The translations under genes were made by a program, and so were the position numbers. Positions 6,812 to 15,585 of a stretch of 20,609 nt of DNA are shown one piece after another; positions within the stretch are counted from its first letter, which is position 1, and every line of letters starts with the position of its first letter. The stretch comes from Pinguiococcus pyrenoidosus (Eukaryota; Sar; Pinguiophyceae; Pinguiochrysidales; Pinguiochrysidaceae). Under the pieces are notes generated by a model. It made no database searches and was not told where the DNA came from. It saw nothing but the letters and a program-made list of their open reading frames with translations. Where the stretch lies: assembly GCA_019677205.1 (NCBI GenBank), contig JAAMXY010000748.1, positions 1 through 20,609 of the forward strand, read 5' to 3'.

Positions 6812-9543
6812 ATGGCGAATTCAAGCGGTGCTCTCAGCTTCCTGGTGCTGCTGCTCGGGCTGAGATCCAGCCAGAGCGGCCTGTGGGGCTGGGACTTCGG
6901 CAGGGACAACTTGGTCTTCGCCGGCGTACTTCCGAATTCCGTGGAAGTCGTGCTGAATTCCATGAGCCAGCGGAGGTACCAGCCATTCTCCAAGCGGACC
7001 TTGAGATGGACCTGACGAGAGCAGCCGCAGGACACCGTGTCGCGTGATTCTGGGCCACGAGAAGAACCGCCGACTGCTGGGAGAGGAGGTGAGCGGACAG
7101 AGACGACGGCAGAGCTTCAGCGCGAAGGCCACTGAGGCGCTCTTTCTGCTTCAGTGTCTTTCGGAGAGGCGCGGAGTGGCGTTTGGTGACCTTTTGGCGC
7201 TGCTCTTTGGAGAAGAAGACGCCCAACTGGGCGCCAGAGACCTCAACGTGGATGTCCCGTTTGAGCCCCGCGAGCAGAGCCTCGAGTTCCTGCGGGAGAA
7301 CAATGCTACGCAGATCGCAGCGATGCTACTGGCGCACACGCTCAAGCAGGACAAGAGCGAGCGCGTGGGAGGCGTCTGTACCGCTCCCGTATCGGCGTCC
7401 TGGGCGCAGCGAGCCGCCCTCCTGGACGCCATGTTCGTTGCGGGAGTGGGGGAAGGCCAAGTCGTGGATGGCGGAAGCTGCGTGGCCGCCTATTATGGCC
7501 TGCTGAAGTTGGGGAGCCAGGCGCAGCAGCACAGCTTGAAAGATCCTGTCTGTCTGCTGGTCGACGTGGGCTACTCGTCGCTGAGCGCGACGCTCTGCCG
7601 CTTCAACTGCCTTGGCGAGCGCGTTTTGGGCGCCAAGGTGTTGGCGCAGCAGTCCACGTCGCAGTGCGGCACCAAGCTGCTGGACGACGCGATTTTCCGC
7701 ATCATCGAGAAGGCGCTGCTGAAGCAGAAGGACCGACTCATTGGGGGAAAGCTGTCGCCACGCCTGGCTGCCAGGGTTCGGAAGGCCGCCAACAAGGCCA
7801 AGACGGTCCTGAGCGCCAACACAGAAGCCTCCTGGGACGTCGAGTGCGCCTTTGAAGATGGCGGTGACGCGCGAGGCCTCGTCTCGAGGACGGAGCTGGA
7901 GAAGGAGACGGGATCCGCCGAAGCAGCGGCCGCGGCGCTGTGCAACCAGGTTGTGCAGGATGGGCTGCAGCGCCTGAAGGACGCTGGGGGCAGTCTTGAG
8001 TCCTTCGCAGAGTCGCTCAACGCAGGGGTGGGATTTGAAGTCACGGGCGGAGGCGCGGCAGTCCCCATGGTGAAGAAGGGACTCGAGAGAGGGCTGCAAA
8101 CCGCGCTGGACAAGCGCGGAATCAGCGCATCGGGCAGCCTTGGAAGATCCATGAATCCCTTCGAGGCGCCAGCTCTTGGAGCGGTACGTCCTCTGCTCGA
8201 CCAGAAGAATGCAGCCACCGCAGTCTGCGCACCTGACACCTGACACCGGACACTCTTGTTTTTATTTTTCATGGGCGTTCTAGGCGCTGCTGGCTGCGAT
8301 CAACTCGGGTCGCATCTCACGAGGCTCCCGTCTGCGCCGGTTCGAGCTGGAGAGCGCGCTGCACAGCGAGCTCGAGGTGGAAGTTACGGCGTATCTCGGC
8401 AAGCACATTCGTCGGGGGTCCTCCCGGATCCCGAAGGGAGCAAGTTTCCCCTCAACGAGGACGCTGAACGTGGCTCTTGGCAAGGCGGAGAAAGCCAGCG
8501 GCGCAGAGGATCGCTGGGATGTGCAGGTCCGGCTGCAAGACCATGCGGGAGCTGCCCGGCCTGCGCCGTTCTGCTGGACGTCGGAGATGGAGGCCCCAGA
8601 GGACTGGAATGACAAGGGCCCAAGTTCCGTGCAGCTCCAGTGCGATCTCGCTCTGGACGTCAGCTCGTTTCCCCAGATCAGCAGAGCCACCGTGGTCGCG
8701 GACCAGAACGACGTACCGCTGAAGCTGCAAGCATGCGAAGTGCCATTCCGCTTCGCGCCCTATCCAGGGGTCACCAGGGAGCTGGAAGAGCGCCAGGAAG
8801 AGAACCTCCGCCACGCGCGCGCCCTCGAAGCGAAGTGGGTCGAGGCGGAAGCGGAAGCGACAGCTGCAGAGAACGCGAGGAATGAGGTGGAAGCGCTTCT
8901 GTACGAGATTCAAAGCGAGATGCGCGACGAGACGGCCTCTCCCGCCGAGGTGCATGGGCAGTTGCTCGCTTCCAGGGTGCAAGGTGGTGATCTGGACGCG
9001 GTCGAGCGGATCCGGGTCGCGGCTGGGAAGCTAGCGTTCAGCGACAAGACGTCCTTTCTGTATCCGATGCACCACGGAGGCGCGGCCTCGGAGCACCTCG
9101 ACAGCTTTGGGGAGATCGGGATCGAATACTTCCTGGGCCCCGGCGAGAAGATGGACCTCGCAGAGACGCTTGGCGCCGTGGAACGGGATCTCGACGAGAC
9201 CTTGTCCGCCGCGGAGTGGCAGCGGAGGCGGCTGAGCATCCTGACGACGCGCAGGCTCGGCAGGGAGCGCCGGATGCAGTGGACGGGCGTGGTGACGAGG
9301 CTGCCTATCGCCCTCGACGTGGCGGAGGCGGCCAAGGCGCTGCTGGAGGAGGACTGGGAGCCGTCCGTGAAAGCGAAGCTGGAGGAAGTGGAGAAGGCCG
9401 CGACCGGCGTCGCGGACGACGTCGCCAAATCGCTGAAGGAGCCATGGCAGTCGCCGAGTGCAGACATGCAGAACCTGGAGGAGCTGCGGCAATGTGACCT
9501 GCTGGATCTCTTGGAGAGCTTGAGGAAGGAGCAACGAACATAA
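6812..9543 (+). CDS. Divergent ER-lumenal HSP70-superfamily protein (HSP110/GRP170-like)
   Basis: Three exons are proposed: 6812-6975, 7031-8183 and 8284-9543, giving 858 aa, the size of HSP110. Introns of 55 nt (GTACCA...GCAG, phase 2) and 100 nt (GTACGT...CTAG, phase 0) restore family blocks: the first join gives NSMSQRRTPCRVILGHE, the second MNPFEAPALGAALLAAINSG. A signal peptide occupies residues 1-22. HSP70 landmarks are recognisable in order: VCTAPVSASWAQRAALLDA (170-188), VDVGYSS (232-238), NKAKTVLS, VTGGGAAVP and the join above. Nucleotide-contact residues are largely lost: DLGTT is WDFGR, the Lys71-equivalent segment is GEEVSGQ, the NEPT loop is VDGGS and GGGTFD is GYSSLS. The C-terminal half has helical, charged HSP110-type sequence. 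No KDEL-type tail is seen (ends RKEQRT). It probably acts as a co-chaperone or holdase in the secretory pathway. Confidence 0.83.
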
Positions 9544-9587
9544 AATTGGTTTTCCGGCGGCTTCGCACAGCATCCGTAGGACAGGTA

Positions 9588-9605
9588 GCTGAGCGTTCAC
9601 TCAGC
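9588..9605. other. Small inverted repeat after the HSP110-like gene
   Basis: GCTGAG (9588-9593) and CTCAGC (9600-9605) could form a 6-bp stem with a 6-nt loop, 45 nt past the stop codon. It could be a 3' UTR hairpin; such short repeats are common by chance. The rest of 9544-9834 shows no gene. Confidence 0.25.
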
Positions 9606-9834
9606 GGGGAAAAAATCGGAATCTGAGACACGTGCAGCCATCTGTAAGCAACCCCTCGAAGACGCTGGGACCACCCTAGCATTCAGGAACGCCTGCAACA
9701 AAATGCACCAACACCCCGCGACCCTCACCCCTCACCCACCGCCACGTGGGGGGAAGGGCGCGACGGACTTCACAAGCATTGTCCGCAGCTTCTCAAGCGC
9801 TTTCACCACGCTGTCATGTCTACCTACCCTGGCC

Positions 9835-11337
9835 TCACTTCTTCGTCAACAGCGCCTTTTGCATTTCCAGATCCTCTGGGACATCATCACTGTTTTTATT
9901 TGGGGGAAGGGAAGGGAAGGGGCGGGGGTTCGGTTAGGAAGGCAAGCGAAAGGGAACGCAAAGGGGAAAGACAGAACGAGACGTCGCGAGGTTTGGGTTT
10001 TGCTTCAAAAAGGGCAAAGCGCAGCAGAGAGCGACGAAGGCGTGCAGTACCTGGGCGGCTCAAGCTCTTGTCGGTACTTGGGAGACTCTCCACCCATGTA
10101 GGCCGGGCAGACCTTGCAGTAGGTGAACTGTTTGAGCATGTCTCCGTACAGGAAGATGGAGTAGATGACACAGAAGGCGCCGGCGAAGAAGAGCGTCTTG
10201 ACGGGGAAGTTGAAGAACATAAGGGACACCGCGGACGTGATGAGGATGGCGACGCTGGTGCTGAAGGCCTTGAGGATGTTGTCCGTGTACTTGACCACGG
10301 CCGCCACCAGCAGGCCACCGCCGGCCTGCACCACGACCAGCGACCAGACGACGCCGTTGTAGCCGTTGAAGAAGCCTTTCCCAATGATGTCGTCTCCGTC
10401 GCGCACGTAGGCCGTGACGCTGCCCATGACCACGCCGATGATGGCGAGGTGGATGTTCCGCGTCCAGACGCTCAGCGAGCTGCCCTTGAGCACCTTCTCG
10501 AAGTAGACGCCCGCGAAGCCAGACGTGCAGCAGGCGCACAGAACCGCGGTGAGGCCCACCCAGACGTTCTTCTCCCCCGCGTCGCCTTCTCCGCTCTTGT
10601 TCTCCATCATGCTGACCTGTCCATGGCGTTTGCGTGGAGGGAGTCATCACCGGGTCTCGTCTTTCCTCTCAAGGCGTCCATTTTCTCTCTCTCTCTCTCT
10701 CTCCACATACGCTCCACTTCACCATCAACAACGAGTAGAAGGCCCAAGGAAGACTTTCTTACAACTCCAAAAAGCTGCGATGACATCTCCACGTCCTCAC
10801 TCCTGCCCTCCGAGCCGAGGGACCAAGCAGCGGGAGAAGGCAAAGGTCCGGCCCCACCTGCACCGAGCTGACCCCTGCGGCCAGGAAGAACAGCGCCACC
10901 CACTGGCGAGCCTGCAGCTCCTTGCCCAGCATCAAGATGCTGAAGATGGCCGTGGTGAAGATCTTGGCCTGCGAGAACACCGCCAGCACGGGCCCTTCCA
11001 AGTTGTCCGCGGCCACGAGGACCAAGTTGTTCTGCACCACATACAACGTGCTGGGCACCAGCAGCTTCGCCGCCTCCATCTTGTAGTCCGCCGTCTCCCG
11101 GTACACCTTCTCGGCCGTCTGCGGCCAGCTCAGACCTTCCGTGAACTTCAGCAGGATGAACGCCACCACGATCTTCAGCCCTTCGCACACCACGATGACC
11201 GAAGTCTTGGCGTAGTCCTCGCCGGTCTGCGCCTTCACGCGACTCCAGCGCGCGAACAGGTTGAGACACGCGTTCTGCAGGGCCATGAAGGCCAGCAGAG
11301 TGGCCTTGAGGCGGAACGACGCCTGCGCGGCGGGCAT
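9835..11337 (-). CDS. Nucleotide-sugar transporter, SLC35A family (UDP-GlcNAc/UDP-Gal type)
   Basis: A Golgi/ER antiporter that exchanges cytosolic nucleotide sugar for lumenal nucleoside monophosphate. Three coding exons are proposed: 11337-10858, 10616-10051 and 9889-9835 (366 aa, about ten membrane segments). Family signatures are LVPSTLYVVQNNLVLVAADNL, FSQAKIFTTAIFSILMLGK, FAGVYFEKVLKGSSLSVWTRN and the YTDNILKAFSTSVAILITS block. Intron 1 (10617-10857, 241 nt) is phase 0. Intron 2 (9890-10050, 161 nt, GTACTG...AACAG, phase 2) leads to a tiny 55-nt last exon coding DDVPEDLEMQKALLTKK, a cytosolic acidic tail; without splicing the frame runs on to 10005 with unrelated residues. Substrate cannot be fixed from sequence. 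A probable 5' UTR intron (11344-11441) lies just upstream; if it is retained, an in-frame ATG at 11439 adds 34 residues. Confidence 0.9.
10682..10703. repeat. (TC)n microsatellite inside SLC35 intron 1
   Basis: About ten TC units on the plus strand, read as (GA)n in the transcript, within the proposed intron 10617-10857. It supports the view that this stretch is not coding. Confidence 0.8.
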
Positions 11338-11343
11338 GTTCAC

Positions 11344-11441
11344 CTGTAGCATGCGCGGATTAGCGGCAGAAGGCGCCGCAGGCGCAGCAGCGCACGCGAC
11401 AGCGCCGGAATTGCTGCGGCGCGGCTGGCGCTTGCACATAC
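11344..11441 (-). other. Probable 5' UTR intron of the SLC35 gene
   Basis: On the minus strand CCAAAG is followed by GTATGTG, a good donor, and 98 nt later GCTACAG precedes GTGAACATGCCC, where the ATG is the chosen start (11337). The ATG at 11439 sits inside the donor (gtATGt), so it exists only in unspliced RNA. The retained reading (34 Ala/Arg/Pro-rich residues) has no transporter homology that I recognise. Confidence 0.5.
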
Positions 11442-11608
11442 CTTTGGAAGAGCGAGGCGGTGGGCGGCGGCAGCGGCGCGGGAGAGGCCGAAGTGGCGGC
11501 GCTAAGAGAGGGATTACGGCGCCGCAAGGAAGGCTTTTCCTGCGTAGCTGGCGTTATTTACCTATGATAAATGGGAATAAGGGAGATCCGGGGAGATTCC
11601 TCTGGCCG

Positions 11609-11613
11609 ATTGG
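11609..11613 (-). promoter_or_regulatory. CCAAT box upstream of SLC35
   Basis: ATTGG on the plus strand (CCAAT on minus) lies within GGCCGATTGGTCAACG, about 170 nt upstream of the putative first-exon boundary of SLC35. The call rests on the motif and its position in a divergent promoter. Confidence 0.3.
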
Positions 11614-12037
11614 TCAACGACTGTTTCTCTCCGCAGAACTCAAATTCAAACGCAGACTCGAAGTGGATCGAAATGAAGCGCCAGAAAAAACGTTCTTCAG
11701 AATATAATATTTAAAGTTCGTATAGTTGTAGATAAACATAAGTATATTGTAAATTTTACAGTTGCAAATTTAACGGAACGAATCTGAGCTCTTGTTAACA
11801 TCACTCTTCTCAACATCACAACATTACAACAGCAAGACACAACGCAGCGCAAATGGGTTGTGACAGATGGAAATTGGGTACCCCAAAGTACATCCCTCGT
11901 AGTACCTAGAGATAACCCCCACGATTCATACTTTGGTATCGCCGCACCAAGTTCCGATACCCCCCCTTAAACCTGAAATGTCGAAATGTTCCGCCTCAAA
12001 TTTGAATGGCCAAGCGCCACAACAAGGCGTCTAGAAC

Positions 12038-13096
12038 ATGCGGGCCGCCGTGTTCCAGCTGGAGGAGTACTGGGAAGATGAGAATCCAGCAAAGATTCCA
12101 GCGACGGCGCCGCCTGTGGCCAAGGCGGAGTGCAATGCTCTCGAGCGCTTCTGCTTTTGCGACCCCTGCGTGCCTATTGACTGGCCCCGAGTGGCCAGGA
12201 TGCGCTTGCGCGACCTGCGAAGGCAGCAGGATCAGATCGAAGCCTTTTTCCCAGACGTGGCCTTTGGAATACTACGCGGAGACCGAAATCTTCGCGTGCA
12301 TCCCAGCCACGAGAAGCTGTTTCGGGCGCTGCAGCTGACGACGCAGTACCTGCTGGCCTGCGTCCAGGTGCTAAAAGTCAGGCGAGACGCCTCCCAAGCC
12401 GCGCTGGAAGCGCAGAGACTGCAGGCGAGAGAGGCAGAGAGGGCTGCGGACGTCCAACGTCGCAGGTTGCAGCGATTGCGCAAGGAGAGGAAGCTTCTCG
12501 ACGAAGTACTCAACTCCTACGCCGTCGTGGAGGCCCGACGAGGCGAGATCGACTTCCTCGCCAAGGAGCAGCATCGCATCCTGGGTGAGCGGTTGAAGAA
12601 GCTCGCTGCGGCGCGGGAAAGTGGACTGGTGGGCAAGCTGACCAGCGTCAACACGGGGGATGGGGAGATCCTGCCTCCCGACGAGCCGAGCCTTGCCGAG
12701 TCGGGAGAGATCGTCCAACTTCAGCGGGGCCACGAACGATCCGAAAGCCGTGTGCCGATCGCTGAAACAGGATTGCTGTCGATGGCAGAGGAGAGCGGGA
12801 AGGAGCCCGAGGAGATCGGCGAGGAGCTTGTGGAGCCACACGGAACAGAGGGAAGAGAGGGAATCGCGGGAAAAGAGGGAAAAGGGGAGAAGCCCGAGAT
12901 TCTGGAGAAAGTAGAGAAGCCGGAGCGATTAAAAATACCAGAAAAGCCGCAGCTCAGGCGCATGGGACGCATCCGCAGCGTGCGGGTACTCCGGGTTGCT
13001 TCGCCGGCGGAGCAGCCATCGCCGTCGCCATCGCCGTCGCCGTCGCCGTCGCCATCGCCATCGTCGTCGTTGTCGCCGCTGTCACAACGCCCTTGA
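12038..13096 (+). CDS. DZIP1 N-terminal-domain-like protein (probable basal body/cilium)
   Basis: 352 aa, single exon from the ATG at 12038. Residues 38-112 resemble the DZIP1/Iguana N-terminal domain: an F-C-F-C-D-P block, PIDWPRVARMRLRDLRRQQD (family: I-D-W-R-x-L...D-V-x-R-V-x-R), and HEKLFRALQLTTQYLLACVQVL (family: KLFRLAQLTIEYLL-x-x-Q-x-x-L). A coiled coil of Arg/Glu/Leu-rich helices follows to about residue 195. The C2H2 zinc finger that normally comes next is absent. Instead there is an acidic, Glu/Lys/Pro-rich linker and a terminal (Ser-Pro)n tail coded by a hexanucleotide repeat. In animals DZIP1 acts at the basal body/transition zone. The protein could be a shortened homologue, or more exons may exist; a GTGAGC at about 12584 is a possible donor but coding continues past it convincingly. 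Confidence 0.6.
   Translation: MRAAVFQLEEYWEDENPAKIPATAPPVAKAECNALERFCFCDPCVPIDWPRVARMRLRDLRRQQDQIEAFFPDVAFGILRGDRNLRVHPSHEKLFRALQLTTQYLLACVQVLKVRRDASQAALEAQRLQAREAERAADVQRRRLQRLRKERKLLDEVLNSYAVVEARRGEIDFLAKEQHRILGERLKKLAAARESGLVGKLTSVNTGDGEILPPDEPSLAESGEIVQLQRGHERSESRVPIAETGLLSMAEESGKEPEEIGEELVEPHGTEGREGIAGKEGKGEKPEILEKVEKPERLKIPEKPQLRRMGRIRSVRVLRVASPAEQPSPSPSPSPSPSPSPSSSLSPLSQRP
13018..13080. repeat. Hexanucleotide repeat (TCGCCG/TCGCCA)n coding Ser-Pro
   Basis: About nine units of TCGCCN lie at the 3' end of the DZIP1-like frame and decay into TCGTCG. They code the Ser-Pro tail. Such tracts are prone to length change. Confidence 0.85.
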
Positions 13097-13514
13097 GATC
13101 GTGCACAAACCTTTCTATCGGAAAGAGGCACTGGCAGCAGAAGCAGCAGTACTCATTTGTCAGATCCGTTTGTGACAAGGTGTCCAATCTTCCGTGGACT
13201 CGAGAATGTGTGGAAGCAGAGGGTGCCAAAAAATGGTGGCGACAAGAAGACGTTCGCAATATTATCATATCTTGTCATTTCATGCCATTGCATGGCAATG
13301 CAGTTTGATACGAAGTGATATGAACTGGATTGCATTCATTGCGTTGCCTCGCCTCGGAGTTTCTCCTCTGCCGACGACTTTCTCAGAGTGCATTCTATTT
13401 ACACGTGCTTTCTCAATGATCCTCAATCACCAATCTCCATCGCGCTTCTATTTACAGCTGTGGATTGCTTACAGACAGTTTTATGTACACGCGCGGACGC
13501 CTTCAAGATCCAGT
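13097..13514. other. Intergenic region between convergent genes, with small palindromes
   Basis: 418 nt between the DZIP1-like gene and the plastid transporter. It contains overlapping dyads around CATTGCATGGCAATG (arms CATTGC/GCAATG) near 13285-13300 and has lower GC than the genes. No gene or RNA was recognised. Confidence 0.4.
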
Positions 13515-14849
13515 TCACTTCCGAAGGAACATCAGGAGTCCCATGGGAAGGATGAAATACAGGGAGAGATCCCCAAAGATGGCCGCCGAGCGCAGCGCGT
13601 CGAAGAACGCGTCGGGATAGCACGTGGATATCACCGTCGGCGGCACAAGGCACAGCACATGGGCCGCGACCGACTCGGCTTCCCCGCTGGCCTGTCGGAC
13701 CCAATTGCCCGAGGACTCGGCGGCCGTGCGGAAGACCTCCTTGAGCTCCTCGACTTGCGACATCATCGTTCCCCAGAAGCTCGTGAGCAGCGCCGCCATG
13801 CTGAACATCCACACCGCCGACCCCACGGAGGAGAGCGCAGCACTCTGGCTCATCACGACGTCCATGCCCTCGACGAGCTGCTCCTGCTCCACGCCAAGGA
13901 TGCAAGCGTCGTAGAGGATGTACATCACCAGCGGGATTCCAGATCCCACCATCGATGCCGTCGCCACGGGATTCCGCTCCATCCACGACTGCGGCCCCGG
14001 CCGCAGCTCGCTGCCGCCTTCGGCCCGGCCGCGGCGGAGCTGCGCCGCGATCACGGGGACGCAGTTGTGGAACACCATGGACACGAGGAAGATGGGAAGC
14101 ACGCTGCCCAGGCTCTCCGTGGCGCCGGAGCTCATGATCAAGCTGTGGTCCACCTGTGGCATCTTCTCCGTGACGATGCTGGCGAAGCTCAGCAGCAGCG
14201 TGGCCATCGCCGCCCGAGAGATGCCCTCGAAGATGCGGCTTCCGGCCATGGTGAACGACGTGGCGAACACGGCAAAGGCGCTGCACAGCAGCGCTTCTTG
14301 CTGCCCTCCCAGCGCGTCATGGAGCAGCTTGGCTCCCTGCGACGTGTAGGCCACCAGCAGCATGTAGTTGAGGCCCAGGTTGACGCCGGAGACCAGCACG
14401 CTGCCCAGGGGGCCCATTTGTCCCTTGGCGATGGCTCCAAAGCTGCCGGATTTCTCGCTCGCTTCCGCCACCTTGGCGATGGCCAGGGCACTGGCCTGAG
14501 AGAAGGCCCAGATGCCAAGGAGACAGGCCACCGTGATGGGAAACCCGACGGCTCGGCTGCTCTCCGGCAGCGCCAACATGCCCGCTCCGACCATGTTGCC
14601 GGCAATGAGGAGCGCCGCGTCCATCACGCCCATGGGCCTCGCTTCCTTGGGGGCCAGCGAGCCCTCCGCTATCAGAGAGCTCTGGAGCGGGTCCATGGAC
14701 ATGGGTTTGTCGCCTTTCGGGGCCTTCAAATACAGCTCAAACGGCCGCGAGCGCGGGATTCGGCTGGCCAGCGCCGGCGAAAACGCCTCACAAGGCGCCG
14801 CGAGGCACAGGAGGCACAAACCCAGCAAGCTGCATCGCACAGGCTGCAT
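13515..14849 (-). CDS. Plastid-targeted aromatic amino acid (tyrosine/tryptophan permease family) transporter
   Basis: 444 aa, single exon. It belongs to the HAAAP/Trp-Tyr permease family (bacterial TyrP, Mtr): residues 84-95 read GNMVGAGMLALP, the family's first-helix motif, followed by ESSRAVGFP. Then come about ten further hydrophobic helices with NLGLNYMLLVAYTSQGAKLL and IFLVSMVFHNCVPVIAAQL, where FHN-x-x-P is typical. Residues 1-22 are a signal peptide ending CEA and Phe23 begins FSPALASRIPRSR, the classic bipartite leader of complex red-lineage plastids, so it probably sits in the plastid inner envelope and exports or imports tyrosine. The frame is open further upstream to 15167 but with no ATG, and the leader fixes the start at 14849. 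It is divergent with the RhoGAP gene. Confidence 0.87.
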   Translation of the reverse strand: MQPVRCSLLGLCLLCLAAPCEAFSPALASRIPRSRPFELYLKAPKGDKPMSMDPLQSSLIAEGSLAPKEARPMGVMDAALLIAGNMVGAGMLALPESSRAVGFPITVACLLGIWAFSQASALAIAKVAEASEKSGSFGAIAKGQMGPLGSVLVSGVNLGLNYMLLVAYTSQGAKLLHDALGGQQEALLCSAFAVFATSFTMAGSRIFEGISRAAMATLLLSFASIVTEKMPQVDHSLIMSSGATESLGSVLPIFLVSMVFHNCVPVIAAQLRRGRAEGGSELRPGPQSWMERNPVATASMVGSGIPLVMYILYDACILGVEQEQLVEGMDVVMSQSAALSSVGSAVWMFSMAALLTSFWGTMMSQVEELKEVFRTAAESSGNWVRQASGEAESVAAHVLCLVPPTVISTCYPDAFFDALRSAAIFGDLSLYFILPMGLLMFLRK

Positions 14850-15585
14850 TTCTCGCCGGGAGATACCCCGAAGGTGCGCGGAGAACGGCCTTTCCGCAGA
14901 GTTGGGGCCGAGTTCCACGGCGGCTGGACGCCTTGCGCCACAGGCTCTTGCCGAGCGCGAGTCGGGCGCAGCGCGTTCGCTCCGCAATCTCCCAGAGATG
15001 CGGGAGGCCAAGCTTGAGGCGCGGAAGGGACGTGAGAGGCACGTGCGGGCGCGTATTCTGGTGACGCCAGCGGTGGTTTTTGCGCACGGCGGAAACGAGC
15101 GGCTTATCCAGCTGTGCCATCGGCGAATAGAGCGTTCGCGCAGCGAAGTGAAGAGAGGGAACTGCAATTTCGTCCGTTGTGTGGCCGAACGTCAACGCTC
15201 TGCGTGCGTAGGACAGGCCACTTCAATTTGGAAATGCAGCGGTTCAACCAAAAGCGCCGCTGCCGCGCCGCCGCAAGTTGATCTGCGACAGACGGAAAGC
15301 CAGGGCAGCCAATGGAGCGGTGCGGCTTGATGGGGCGCCGCCTGATTGGGCTGACGTTGCGGCTGACGCAGACGACGGTTCCCTTTCCTCCCGTATCGAA
15401 ACTGCCTGCGCGGCTTGCAGGCACAACAAAGACTGTGCATTGGTATAATTGTGTCAGGAAGGCTTCGAACCGGTCTGTCCCCTCTGTCACGATTTCAAAT
15501 CGGACGCTGCGTTTCTTCCATGGCCTTTGGCCCTCTTTCACTTCAACTTGGACGCCTTTCTCGGCCACTTTTCGCCTCCCCGCCA
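14850..15585. other. Divergent intergenic/promoter region (transporter minus, RhoGAP plus)
   Basis: These 736 nt hold both promoters. A CCAAT box (15309-15313) and an ATTGG (15345-15349) lie 240-280 nt upstream of the RhoGAP ATG. Open frames cross the region on both strands but start without ATG or lack any family resemblance. No RNA gene was recognised. Confidence 0.5.
15309..15349. promoter_or_regulatory. Paired CCAAT/ATTGG boxes upstream of RhoGAP
   Basis: CCAAT at 15309-15313 (GCAGCCAATGGAG) and ATTGG at 15345-15349 (CTGATTGGGCTG) are spaced 31 nt apart in opposite orientation, in the divergent promoter. They match the CCAAT elements of two other divergent promoters in the window. Confidence 0.35.

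Larger units (their letters stand above)
11338..12037. other. Divergent intergenic region with AT-rich island
   Basis: About 700 nt separate SLC35 (minus) from the DZIP1-like gene (plus). Beside the 5' UTR intron it holds an inverted CCAAT box (ATTGG, 11609-11613), a markedly AT-rich stretch at about 11695-11800 that contrasts with the GC-rich surroundings, and an imperfect inverted repeat (GGTACCCCAAAGTA near 11877, TACTTTGGTATCG near 11929). I see no gene. It presumably contains both promoters. Confidence 0.5.

Noticed and set aside
13285-13300. CATTGCATGGCAATG dyad as a terminator or RNA hairpin
   Set aside because: The arms are six bases with a three-base loop and no U-tract; such small dyads arise by chance in non-coding DNA.
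13194-15017. 607-codon plus-strand open frame
   Set aside because: It lies mostly antisense to the plastid transporter gene. The product is Arg/His/Gln/Gly-rich without domains, as expected from a GC-biased shadow frame.
15455-15475. tRNA-like B-box (GGTTCGAAGCC on minus)
   Set aside because: The flanking bases do not form a T-arm stem and no A-box or acceptor stem is found at the right distance.
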